DNA of 64,000 bases, taken from NCBI GenBank assembly GCA_034932485.1, contig JAYFOQ010000001.1:1-64000 (forward strand), in the 5' to 3' direction. Source of the DNA: Gordonibacter sp034932485 (GTDB taxonomy: Bacteria > Actinomycetota > Coriobacteriia > Coriobacteriales > Eggerthellaceae). The first letter of the stretch is position 1. Each line of letters opens with the position of its first letter. The notes under the pieces are model-generated. The model saw only the letters and a list, made by a program, of their open reading frames with translations, made no database searches and was not told the origin of the DNA. Both the position numbers and the translations under genes were made by a program. Below, piece by piece: positions 7,671 to 15,305 of the stretch.

Positions 7671-8273
7671 ATGGCGACATATGGATATGCAAGAGTTTCC
7701 AGTAAGGATCAAAGTTTGAACAGGCAGCTTGATGCACTTGCGTGCTTTCCTGTATTGACGGAAAACGTATATACTGATCACATGAGCGGTAAAAGTTTCG
7801 ATCGTCCTGGTTACCAGGAGCTACTTTCCGCTTTAAGGTCGGGTGATACGTTGGTGGTTAAAAGTATCGACCGCTTGGGGCGCAACTATGATGAAATCAT
7901 TGAGCAGTGGCGTCTTTTAACCAAGCAGCTCCAGGTGGATATTGTGGTTATCGATATGCCATTACTCGATACCCGCACAAGCGAACGAAATGTTACCGGC
8001 ACGTTTATTTCCGACATTGTGCTTCAGTTGCTTTCTTATGTGGCACAAGTGGAGCGCGAGAATATAAAACAACGTCAAGCGGAGGGCATAGCATCTGCAC
8101 GTGCGCGGGGAGTGCAGTTCGGAAGGCCACCAAAGCAACTTCCTCAAGAATTTGGTCGAGTGAAGGCAAGTTGGCAAGCGGGAATGATTGGAAGTAGGGA
8201 GGCGGCGCGTCAACTTGGTGTGGCTCGTAGCACGTTCTTTAAATGGACTCGTGAACAAGATGTTTCACGGTAA
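7671..8273 (+). CDS. Small serine recombinase (resolvase/invertase)
   Basis: A complete 200-residue recombinase. Catalytic Ser10 sits in 'YGYARVSSKDQSLNRQLDAL'. 'SIDRLGRNYDEIIEQWRLL' carries the conserved arginines, and 'QVERENIKQRQAEGIASARARGVQFGRP' is the E-helix. A C-terminal HTH_7 domain ends 'GSREAARQLGVARSTFFKW'. ATG 7671 follows AAAGGAT; the frame opens earlier at 7626. There is no transposase nearby, so it is either a resolvase remnant or a stand-alone inversion or dimer-resolution enzyme. The last codons contain TGTTTCACGG, half of a parS-like sequence. Confidence 0.9.
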   Translation: MATYGYARVSSKDQSLNRQLDALACFPVLTENVYTDHMSGKSFDRPGYQELLSALRSGDTLVVKSIDRLGRNYDEIIEQWRLLTKQLQVDIVVIDMPLLDTRTSERNVTGTFISDIVLQLLSYVAQVERENIKQRQAEGIASARARGVQFGRPPKQLPQEFGRVKASWQAGMIGSREAARQLGVARSTFFKWTREQDVSR

Positions 8274-8292
8274 TATATTTTGAAAAACATCG

Positions 8293-8442
8293 GCTTTTTC
8301 GGACCAATAAAGTAGACGATATTAGACCGCCCAAAAAGATACGCTGTGCCATCGGATACGCCTAAGATCCCTTTGTGTTCCGTACGATTCATCGCATCTT
8401 AAAGATGATAGCCGACCATTTCGAAAATGTCTGCTTTTTCGG
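8293..8442. repeat. Direct and inverted repeats downstream of the recombinase
   Basis: GCTTTTTCGG occurs at 8293-8302 and 8433-8442. GCCGACC (8411-8417) pairs with GGTCGGC (8441-8447), and CATCTT-A-AAGATG (8395-8407) is palindromic. The 214-bp spacer otherwise holds no convincing gene. These could be recombinase sites or a terminator; neither is proven. Confidence 0.3.
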
Positions 8443-8487
8443 TCGGCGTGTGAGCGCGATATAGAGGGAGGGGCGACTGAGATAGCT

Positions 8488-8709
8488 ATGGACCTACTTG
8501 ATTATCTTGTTCTTCATACCTCCGGTGATTATATATCTGACCTGCGATTTCATAAAGAAGAATGTGCTTTTGTGCTTGAATCCGTTGATGTTGTCGAGAA
8601 ATTTTCTCTTGAAGAGTGGAACCACGTAGGGTCCTATCTTAGTGATGCTTACGAACCTCAAGAAACTTGTAAGGCTGCACGGGATGCGCTCTTTACTTTG
8701 TTGCGTTAA
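8488..8709 (+). CDS. Small hypothetical protein
   Basis: A 73-residue reading frame rich in acidic and hydrophobic residues ('MDLLDYLVLHTSGDYISDLRF'). The candidate Shine-Dalgarno AGGGAGGGG (about 8464-8472) is rather far from the ATG. I recognise no family. It could be a genuine small protein associated with the recombinase or a chance frame. Confidence 0.45.
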   Translation: MDLLDYLVLHTSGDYISDLRFHKEECAFVLESVDVVEKFSLEEWNHVGSYLSDAYEPQETCKAARDALFTLLR

Positions 8710-8843
8710 TTTTTTAATCATTTTTCTTAGTTGTTGTGATTTTATTCGATTTTTCTAATCGCGATAAAGATATCAAATATTTTCGTTCTACTACATCAGT
8801 AAACTTCAGTTGACCGTTCAGTCGCGCTCTGTTTCGCTTAATG

Positions 8844-8857
8844 CGAACAAATGTTTC
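8844..8857. promoter_or_regulatory. LexA/DinR-box-like sequence
   Basis: CGAACAAATGTTTC fits the Gram-positive SOS box CGAACRNRYGTTYC exactly. It overlaps the parS site by six bases. No SOS gene lies nearby, so its function is uncertain. Confidence 0.35.
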
Positions 8858-8867
8858 ACGTGAAACA
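8852..8867. promoter_or_regulatory. parS chromosome-partitioning site
   Basis: TGTTTCACGTGAAACA is a perfect match to the ParB-binding parS consensus, and the flanking bases extend the palindrome to 18 bp. Such sites nucleate ParB spreading and SMC loading around the origin. parAB is not in this window. The surrounding 8710-8983 is an AT-rich intergenic region. Confidence 0.95.
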
Positions 8868-8923
8868 TTCATCAGCAGGGTAATTTTTCTATTTTAGTCA
8901 AGAGGGTTTAAACAAATAGCTAC

Positions 8924-8971
8924 TTGTATCGTTGTTCCATTTGTTATAGTATAAATATAACAAATGGAACA
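8924..8971 (+). promoter_or_regulatory. Promoter and long palindromic operator of the ABC/GntR operon
   Basis: Perfect 16-bp arms (8933-8948 and 8956-8971) flank a 7-bp spacer. The arms run from TGTTCC inward to TTATA and back. A promoter TTGTAT (8924-8929), 17-bp spacer, TAGTAT (8947-8952) is buried in it. The GntR/YtrA-type repressor encoded at 11407 is the obvious ligand. Confidence 0.75.
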
Positions 8972-8983
8972 GAAAGAGTAACT

Positions 8984-9772
8984 ATGAACAAGTGGCAAAA
9001 TCGAGAAGTGACAAAGCGGCCATTAAGCTACTCCGCTCCTGTCTTGGCCGTACAAGGTGTAGTGAAGGCGTTTGGGGAGAAGCGTGCGGTCGACGGCGTG
9101 TCGCTTGAAGTTATGCCTGGTGATCTCTTCGGGTTTGTGGGGCATAACGGGGCCGGCAAAACTACGCTCATCCGTGCTATTGTGGGCGTGACGGACTTCA
9201 ATGCGGGCGATATCCTTATCGATGGGGTGTCGGTGAAGCGTAACGCGCTCGCCTGCAAACGCATGACGGCGTACGTGCCGGACAATCCCGACATCTATGA
9301 GTTCCTCACCGGCATTCAGTACCTTAACTATATCTCGGATATCTTTGAGGTGCCCGTCGACCTCCGCCATACGCGTATCCAGTCATATGCCGATCGACTC
9401 GGCCTGACTGCGGCGCTCGGCGATCTTGTATCGTCGTACTCGCATGGCATGCGGCAGAAGCTTGTGCTCATCGGGGCGCTTGTTCACGAACCGAAGCTAT
9501 TGGTACTCGACGAGCCGTTTGTGGGTTTGGACCCGGAGGCGTCGTTCCACCTAAAGGAGATGCTTGGTGAACTGGCAGCAAGTGGATCGGCCGTGTTCTT
9601 CTCGAGCCACGTTCTGGAAGTGGTTGAGAAGCTGTGCAACAAAGTGGCCATCATTAAACAAGGGAGGCTGCGCGCCAGTGGCCTTACGGCCGACGTTGTG
9701 GGCGACGAGAGCCTAGAGGATGTATTCCTCGATATGATTGAGAAGGCTCCGCAACGCGAGGGGGCATCATGA
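8984..9772 (+). CDS. ABC transporter ATP-binding protein
   Basis: A 262-residue ABC ATPase. Walker A is GHNGAGKTT, the signature is 'SSYSHGMRQKLVLIGAL' (SHGMRQ replacing LSGGQ, common in ABC-2 exporters), and Walker B is 'LLVLDEPFVGLDPEA'; the H-loop is 'FFSSHVLEVVEKLC'. ATG 8984 follows AAAGAG and the palindromic operator; the frame upstream of it overlaps the promoter. It overlaps the permease gene by 4 bp (ATGA). Together they form an exporter of unknown substrate, possibly for antimicrobials or cell-wall-active compounds, as in other YtrA-controlled systems. Confidence 0.95.
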   Translation: MNKWQNREVTKRPLSYSAPVLAVQGVVKAFGEKRAVDGVSLEVMPGDLFGFVGHNGAGKTTLIRAIVGVTDFNAGDILIDGVSVKRNALACKRMTAYVPDNPDIYEFLTGIQYLNYISDIFEVPVDLRHTRIQSYADRLGLTAALGDLVSSYSHGMRQKLVLIGALVHEPKLLVLDEPFVGLDPEASFHLKEMLGELAASGSAVFFSSHVLEVVEKLCNKVAIIKQGRLRASGLTADVVGDESLEDVFLDMIEKAPQREGAS

Positions 9773-11355
9773 AATCATTCGTTTTGCTGTTAAAGATTCA
9801 ACTTCTCGGTTTGTTCGGTATTAATAAGGCGCTGCATGCCGATGCGGCGCGCGCGAAGCGCGCAATTGCCCTAGGCGTACTGGCTGTTGTAACTATCGTT
9901 GCGTTCGTAGCGATATATGCGGGCGGTGTATCGTACGGACTTGTGCAAATTGGACTGGCCGATACTGTGCCGTTTGTTGCTGCGTTTATGGGAGCTGTTA
10001 TCGGTGCGGTGGCGGCGTTTTTGAAGACGAATGGGGTGTTGTTTGTTTTTAAAGACTACGACTTGGTTATGTCGCTGCCGGTGCTCGTTACGTCGGTGGT
10101 GCTTTCGCGCATTGCATCGCTGTACGCCATGAGCCTGGCGTTTAGTGTGCTGGTTATGGTGCCCGCATTCGTCGTGTACGGCACAGCTGTCGGAGTTTCG
10201 GTGCTGGGCGTGATTTTCATGGTGTTTGCCATTTTCCTGGCACCCTTACTGCCACTTGCTATAGCCATTGCGCTTGCGGCATTGATTGCAGCAATCTCGT
10301 CGCGTTTTAAACACGCGAATATCGTGGTAATCGTGTTGTCGTTGGTGGCTACGCTGGCAGCGGTCACCTGCTCGTTCGCGTTTTCGGGACAGGCGGGCGA
10401 CTTGGAAGCATTGAGTGTGTTGGGTGCAGAGGCCGTGGCGAAGCTCCAAGGAGCGTTTCCTCCAGCAACGTGGGCGGCGGAAGGCATCGTGCAAGGCGAC
10501 GCGCTGGCGTTCGCTGCCTTTGCCGCGCTCAATGTGGCGGCGGCGTTGTTGCTGGTTGCTGTTCTGACGCGGATTTTCGTGCCAGTAAATGCACTGCTGA
10601 TGTCAGCTCGGCCCCACAGTTCGTTTGCGTTCGATGAGAACTCGAATGTCGCGCGTGCTCGTACGCCATTTCGGGCGCTGTTGGCGAAAGAGGCGCGCAT
10701 GCTTCTGGCCACGCCAGTTTACGCACTCAACGGCGCTATGGGCTACGTGCTTGTGCTGGTTGCGGCTGTTGTGATTGTGGTGGGTCGGGTGACCGGCTTA
10801 TTCTCGCTAGACATGCTCCCGCCGGGGTACGCGTCGCTCGTCGGTAATCTCCTTCCGTGGATGCTCGCGTTCTGTTTCGGTATCTCTTCGACGACGGCGT
10901 CTTCGGTGTCGTTGGAGGGCTCTGCACGCTGGCTTATGCTAACTGCTCCCGTATCATCTCGCACGGTGTTGGGAGCAAAAGCGGCTCTAAACCTAGCGCT
11001 TGCGGTGCCGACGGCTCTTGTGGCGGGGGTGATAATTTCACTAGCGCTTCCGCTTGATCCGGTGACCATCGTTGCCGTATTTGTGGTGCCGCTGGCTGTT
11101 AGTCTATTTTCTACGTTCGTGGGGCTGTTTATGGACGCTCGGCATCCTCGTTACGATTGGACGACGGTGTACGAGCCAGTCAAGCGCGGGTTACCTGTGT
11201 TTGTGGTCATTTTTGGCGGCATGCTCCTTGCTGTGGCGGGTATGGGGGTAACGGCGCTCATGGGTACGGCGGCATCGCTTGTGCTGGCGATGGTTGTGGG
11301 TGCGGGGTCGGTTGCGCTGTTCCTTAGGACGACGGGCGAACGCCTTATTGCGTGA
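9769..11355 (+). CDS. ABC-2 type transporter permease
   Basis: A 528-residue integral membrane protein with roughly a dozen hydrophobic segments spread over the whole length, for example at 31-55, 65-85, 100-140 and 475-520. It is the membrane partner of the ATPase in front, whose stop codon overlaps its ATG. The large size fits ABC-2 permeases that carry two homologous membrane halves. The substrate is unknown. Confidence 0.85.
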   Translation: MKSFVLLLKIQLLGLFGINKALHADAARAKRAIALGVLAVVTIVAFVAIYAGGVSYGLVQIGLADTVPFVAAFMGAVIGAVAAFLKTNGVLFVFKDYDLVMSLPVLVTSVVLSRIASLYAMSLAFSVLVMVPAFVVYGTAVGVSVLGVIFMVFAIFLAPLLPLAIAIALAALIAAISSRFKHANIVVIVLSLVATLAAVTCSFAFSGQAGDLEALSVLGAEAVAKLQGAFPPATWAAEGIVQGDALAFAAFAALNVAAALLLVAVLTRIFVPVNALLMSARPHSSFAFDENSNVARARTPFRALLAKEARMLLATPVYALNGAMGYVLVLVAAVVIVVGRVTGLFSLDMLPPGYASLVGNLLPWMLAFCFGISSTTASSVSLEGSARWLMLTAPVSSRTVLGAKAALNLALAVPTALVAGVIISLALPLDPVTIVAVFVVPLAVSLFSTFVGLFMDARHPRYDWTTVYEPVKRGLPVFVVIFGGMLLAVAGMGVTALMGTAASLVLAMVVGAGSVALFLRTTGERLIA

Positions 11356-11361
11356 TACCAT
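11353..11361 (+). promoter_or_regulatory. Possible internal promoter before the GntR gene
   Basis: TGATACCAT, an extended -10 identical to the one at 1425-1433, overlaps the permease stop and lies about 45 nt before ATG 11407. It could give a second, unrepressed transcript of the regulator. Confidence 0.3.
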
Positions 11362-11406
11362 GGGCGACATTAAAGCGAAGACCGTTGAGACGAAAGGGGT
11401 TCACTA

Positions 11407-11904
11407 ATGATTATTCGCATAGATCAGAAAGCGGAAGAGCCGCTGTATTTACAGCTGCGTGGTCAGATTATCGCAGCTATTGCGACAGGTGAGCTTGTAC
11501 CCGGCGAGGCGCTTCCCTCGGTTAGGTCGCTCGCCAGTGACCTAGGAATCAATCTTCACACCGTCAACAAGGCCTATGCCGTGCTGCGCGACGAGGGTTA
11601 CGTGCTTATGCGAGGTCGCTCGGGTGCCTATATTGCCGACCCTTGCGAGGACGATCGTACCGACCGCGCGCGGGTGGAACTGGCTAAGATGGAAGACGGG
11701 CTGTTCGAACTAGCACTAGCTCATCGTGCTCGCGGTGGAACCTGGGGTGATTTCCTTGAATGCGCGCAGCGACAGGCGGCTCGGGCGTTTGGAGCGGGCC
11801 AGCGGGCAGAGGCAACCACGGCGAGTGAGAATCCGAGCGAGGTAACTTCTTCACAGAGTTATAGCGTGGTGGAATCGGAAGCGGTCAGTGGGATACTTGC
11901 GTGA
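11407..11904 (+). CDS. GntR family regulator, YtrA subfamily
   Basis: A 165-residue regulator. The N-terminal winged helix is textbook: 'EPLYLQLRGQIIAAIATGELVPGEALPSVRSLASDLGINLHTVNKAYAVLRDEGYVLMRGRSGAYI'. A short C-terminal dimerisation tail rather than an effector domain marks the YtrA subfamily. ATG 11407 follows GAAAGGGG. YtrA proteins typically repress their own ABC exporter operon, and the 16-bp-arm palindrome at 8933-8971 is the likely site. The signal is unknown. Confidence 0.93.
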   Translation: MIIRIDQKAEEPLYLQLRGQIIAAIATGELVPGEALPSVRSLASDLGINLHTVNKAYAVLRDEGYVLMRGRSGAYIADPCEDDRTDRARVELAKMEDGLFELALAHRARGGTWGDFLECAQRQAARAFGAGQRAEATTASENPSEVTSSQSYSVVESEAVSGILA

Positions 11905-11965
11905 AGAGAACCAATTGCCTCTTGCGGGTGACGGTGTGGTACACGAAAGGAAAGGCGAGCGTGCA

Positions 11966-13081
11966 ATGGATGCGATGACGAACATGGTGATGATGCTGTT
12001 CGTAGTGATGATAGTGCCGATTCTGGGTATCATGTTGGCCTTGACCCCCTATCTGATGCGTCGCGGGGAAGTGTTTGCTGTTACGGTGCCTACGGCCGAG
12101 CAGCGTGACCCTTACGTGCGTCGTCTTAAGCGGAACTACGCGCTAATCGTGGCGTTGGCTACCGTGGTGTTTACCGTAGGCGGTATCGCCTGTGTGGGAG
12201 CGAATAGTCCAGGTGCCGTTATGGTGATTATGCTGATGGGCACGTTCGTGTTGACGGCGGGAGGCTATGGCCTCATGTTGTTCTATCGTGTCAAAATGAA
12301 TGCGTACAAACGTGAACAACACTGGGTGGCTGACGTGCAGGAATCTGTTGCGGTGGTGAGCGAAGGGCCTGTACCGAAAGCTATTTCTCTGAAGTGGAAC
12401 TTATTGTATCTTCCCCTTATGGTAATAACGTTTGCGGTGGGTGCTGTGGGTTATGGGAGTATGCCCGATATGATTCCTATGCATGTGGGTTTCGATGGTG
12501 CGGTAAACAATTGGACCGAAAAAACGCCGCTGGTGCTGCTTATGCCAATACTTATCCAGGGCTTCATGGCGGCGTGCTTCGTCTTTTCGCATTGGACGAT
12601 CACGCGGTCAAAAAAATGGGCCGAGCCAGGTGCGCCTGCTACGTCTGCCCTGGCCTACGGCATGTTTGCTCGCGCCCAGAGCACGTATCTTGTGGTGGGT
12701 GGTCTAGCTATCACTGCGGCTATGATCGCCATGCCCCTATCGTTCATGAACGTGCTCACGCTAAATCAGGCAGGCGTACTGATTGTGATAGCCGCGCTCG
12801 TGCTATGCGTGGGAGCTATTGTGGTGAGCGTTGTGTATGGACAGGCGGGTTCGCGTGTGTTTAAGCGCATGCAGGGATCCGACCTGTTGCTTTCTGACGA
12901 CGATGAGCATTGGAAACTGGGTATTTTCTACTGCAACCCTAACGACCCCAGTCTGTTTCTGCCCGAACGATTCGGCGTGGGGTGGACTATGAACTGGGCG
13001 CGTCCTGCGGTGTGGATTATTCTGGCAGTGTTTGTGCTTGTAACAGTGGGCTTTATGGGGGCAATTATGCTGCTATTCTAA
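11966..13081 (+). CDS. DUF1648/DUF5808 membrane protein
   Basis: A 371-residue membrane protein with about eight hydrophobic helices. 'GYGSMPDMIPMHVGFDGAVNNWTEKT' is the DUF1648 signature. 'LGIFYCNPNDPSLFLPERFGVGWTMNWARP' matches the DUF5808 C-terminal block. Such proteins commonly accompany YtrA-type GntR regulators and ABC exporters; their biochemical role is undefined. The start is set at ATG 11966 behind GGAAAGGCGAG; the open frame upstream overlaps gntR. Last gene of the operon, ending only 4 bp from the convergent deacetylase gene with no terminator visible. Confidence 0.8.
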   Translation: MDAMTNMVMMLFVVMIVPILGIMLALTPYLMRRGEVFAVTVPTAEQRDPYVRRLKRNYALIVALATVVFTVGGIACVGANSPGAVMVIMLMGTFVLTAGGYGLMLFYRVKMNAYKREQHWVADVQESVAVVSEGPVPKAISLKWNLLYLPLMVITFAVGAVGYGSMPDMIPMHVGFDGAVNNWTEKTPLVLLMPILIQGFMAACFVFSHWTITRSKKWAEPGAPATSALAYGMFARAQSTYLVVGGLAITAAMIAMPLSFMNVLTLNQAGVLIVIAALVLCVGAIVVSVVYGQAGSRVFKRMQGSDLLLSDDDEHWKLGIFYCNPNDPSLFLPERFGVGWTMNWARPAVWIILAVFVLVTVGFMGAIMLLF

Positions 13082-13085
13082 CCGA

Positions 13086-14084
13086 TTATATTGATTCTTC
13101 AATGTAAGGACGTCTATAGGTTTCACGCAGTCGTACGAGTGCTTGCGCTTCGGCATCGCGGCTGGAGGAAGTGCAAGCCTGGGTAAAAGGTTCGTTGGCA
13201 GGGTCGAGACACTGTTCACGCGGTACGCTTACGGGGTGAAATAATACTTCGACAGGGGGGCACGTGCGCTCCGATTTTATCGGCGAGTGTTTTTCTGCGG
13301 GATAAGCGTCTTTATTCTCGTCAGCAGCTATTTCGCAGGCTCCTCCGCGCTTCGCGGCCAATATCTCGAACTCGTGTACAAGATTGCTATCTATCAACTC
13401 CATGCGTCCCGATAGTAATACGCCACAGAACAAGGACGTGTTGCAGTTGGTAGGCAGCTTTCCTCGGTTCGAGCGCCACAGCGTGCTTATGAGCATATCT
13501 TTCGCAAGATTAATGACCGAGAGTCGTCGGACTGCAGTAGCGGTAGCAAGATGCGGAGAGAGTGGCTCGACGGGCGTGCGCACATGTTCAAGCGTGCATC
13601 CGCAGGCACGCACCGCCGCAAGCAGTGCGTCGAAGACTAAGGGTATGGCATGTGTGTGCTGATGACTGTCGATTCGTAGTGTTCCTCGCTGCGCGGGAAA
13701 TGCGGCGAGGAACCGTTCAATCTGCGCACGGCACTCTCGTTCAATCTGGCTACGTAACGCAACTCGTTGAGAACCCTTTGACAGCATAAGCAGTTTAGTG
13801 AAGTCGTTGCAAAACGCTCCACGCTCTCCGACGAGGAGTGGCACATTGGTTGCTTTCGAGCAAGGAAATCCTTCTACTAAATTGAGATGGACCCCTATCT
13901 TTAGCGATTTGCGTTCAATATATGGTGTCGCAAGCGTCGCAGATTCTTCAAATGCAGGACTGTTGGCAAAGGCGCTGACGCTGGTAAGTACCCCGTTTCC
14001 ATCACGCGTGTCACAGAGTGCAAGTATGCTTCGTGCCTGTTCAGCAATAATGCCGTAGTCGTCAGCGTGAAATATGATTGTCAT
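13086..14084 (-). CDS. ChbG/HpnK (YdjC) family carbohydrate deacetylase
   Basis: A 332-residue metal-dependent deacetylase-like protein. The N-terminal 'IIFHADDYG' carries the metal-binding aspartates; 'KIGVHLNLVEGFP' and 'LRIDSHQHTHAIPLVFDALLAAVR' carry the histidines. The family deacetylates N-acetylated sugars such as chitooligosaccharides or hopanoid- and lipid-linked GlcNAc. It is divergent from two glycosyltransferases acting on polyprenyl-linked sugars, so a role in modifying a lipid-linked or surface glycan is more likely here than chitin use. An insertion at about 225-295 is Cys/Glu/Lys-rich and atypical. Confidence 0.8.
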   Translation of the reverse strand: MTIIFHADDYGIIAEQARSILALCDTRDGNGVLTSVSAFANSPAFEESATLATPYIERKSLKIGVHLNLVEGFPCSKATNVPLLVGERGAFCNDFTKLLMLSKGSQRVALRSQIERECRAQIERFLAAFPAQRGTLRIDSHQHTHAIPLVFDALLAAVRACGCTLEHVRTPVEPLSPHLATATAVRRLSVINLAKDMLISTLWRSNRGKLPTNCNTSLFCGVLLSGRMELIDSNLVHEFEILAAKRGGACEIAADENKDAYPAEKHSPIKSERTCPPVEVLFHPVSVPREQCLDPANEPFTQACTSSSRDAEAQALVRLRETYRRPYIEESI

Positions 14085-14194
14085 GAGAACGCTCCGCTAA
14101 TCTTCGCTGGGTTGACACATACGTCATCCTGTAAGGGGACGTCGTGAGCGAACTCTAGGTATTTTACGTAAGTCAGTAACATGTGTCAGGTCAA

Positions 14195-14203
14195 TGATAA
14201 ACT
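14195..14203 (+). promoter_or_regulatory. Extended -10 promoter of the glycosyltransferase pair
   Basis: TGATAAACT precedes ATG 14241 by 37 nt. The longer in-frame ATG at 14181 lies upstream of this element and is therefore rejected. Confidence 0.4.
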
Positions 14204-14240
14204 AGCCAGCAACTACGAGGAAACGGAGAAACGGACGAAC

Positions 14241-15305
14241 ATGAACTTCTCACTGGTCGTTCCTTGCTACAACGAGGCGCGTAACTTGCCGGCGTTCATA
14301 ACGTCAGCTACGTCATGTTTGGATGCGGAGGATCTGGACTACGAGCTCATTTTCATAAACGATGGCAGTTCGGACGATACTCCAGCGGTGCTTAAGGCTG
14401 AAATTGAAGGATATCGATCGCGCGGAGTGGGAAATGCCTCTTTTGTAGTGGTAAATCTCTCTCGAAATTTCGGTAAGGAATCCGCCTTGCACGCGGGACT
14501 TGAGCGGGCGTCGGGTGACTGCATTGGGTTTATTGATGCCGATATGCAACAAGACCCGCACGTGGCACTTACGATGCTCCGTTATCTCGAAGATCACCCC
14601 GATACCGATGTTGTAGCTGCCGTGCAGGATAAGCGCAAGGAAAGCTGGCCACTGCGCATAGCTAAAAAAATATTCTACCAAGCGTTTAACGGTATGAGCG
14701 ATACGCGTATTATTGCCGACGTGAGCGACTTTCGTGTATTTCGTCGCCCGGTGGCCCAAGCGCTTGTGTCCATGCATGAGCAGTTTCGCTTCTCGAAGGG
14801 TCTGTTTGCTTGGGTTGGCTTTAATACTCATGTTATGCCTTATCAGGTGAATGAGCGTTTATCTGGCAAGAGTAAGTGGACGCTGTGCAAGCTGATTTCT
14901 TACGGCTGGAATGGCGTGCTTGCGTTTTCGACGTGGCCGTTGAAGTTGGTTATGTATGCAGGTATTGTGCTTGCGCTTTTGGCGCTGTTCTTTTTTGGTT
15001 GGGATCTGTATGACAAAATTGCCTACAACAGTGATATTCCCATCACGCAAATATTGGTATATGTAGTGTTGCTAATGGGTGGTATCCAGATGTTTGTGCT
15101 GGGTATTTTGGGTGAGTATATGGCGCGCGCCTATATTGAATCTAAGAATCGTCCAATCTATATCGCTCGTGAAGAATATATTTCAGCGGCCGAAAAGCGA
15201 GGGGTATCGGGAAAAGCGGTTTCTGCAAAGCAGGGGAAAGCCCCGACGGTGATTGTTTCGGGCGATTCGACAGATACTGCGACATCGGACGGCCTTTGCG
15301 CATGA
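14241..15305 (+). CDS. GT2 family polyprenyl-phosphate glycosyltransferase (GtrB/ArnC-like)
   Basis: A 354-residue membrane glycosyltransferase. The GT-A domain shows 'FSLVVPCYNEARNLP', 'FINDGSSDDTPAVL', 'NLSRNFGKESALHAGLERASGDCIGFIDADMQQDP' (DxD) and 'RLSGKSKWTLCKLISYGWNGV'. Two C-terminal membrane helices follow (about 225-250 and 268-292). This is the GtrB/YfdH/DPM1-like plan: it transfers a nucleotide-sugar onto undecaprenyl phosphate at the cytoplasmic face. ATG 14241 follows GGAG at a 12-nt distance. It overlaps the next gene by ATGA. Confidence 0.9.
   Translation: MNFSLVVPCYNEARNLPAFITSATSCLDAEDLDYELIFINDGSSDDTPAVLKAEIEGYRSRGVGNASFVVVNLSRNFGKESALHAGLERASGDCIGFIDADMQQDPHVALTMLRYLEDHPDTDVVAAVQDKRKESWPLRIAKKIFYQAFNGMSDTRIIADVSDFRVFRRPVAQALVSMHEQFRFSKGLFAWVGFNTHVMPYQVNERLSGKSKWTLCKLISYGWNGVLAFSTWPLKLVMYAGIVLALLALFFFGWDLYDKIAYNSDIPITQILVYVVLLMGGIQMFVLGILGEYMARAYIESKNRPIYIAREEYISAAEKRGVSGKAVSAKQGKAPTVIVSGDSTDTATSDGLCA

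Noticed and set aside
8210..8392. 60-codon minus-strand frame with 'KGILGVSDGTAYLFG'
   Set aside because: No ribosome-binding site and no recognised family; it overlaps the end of the recombinase gene.
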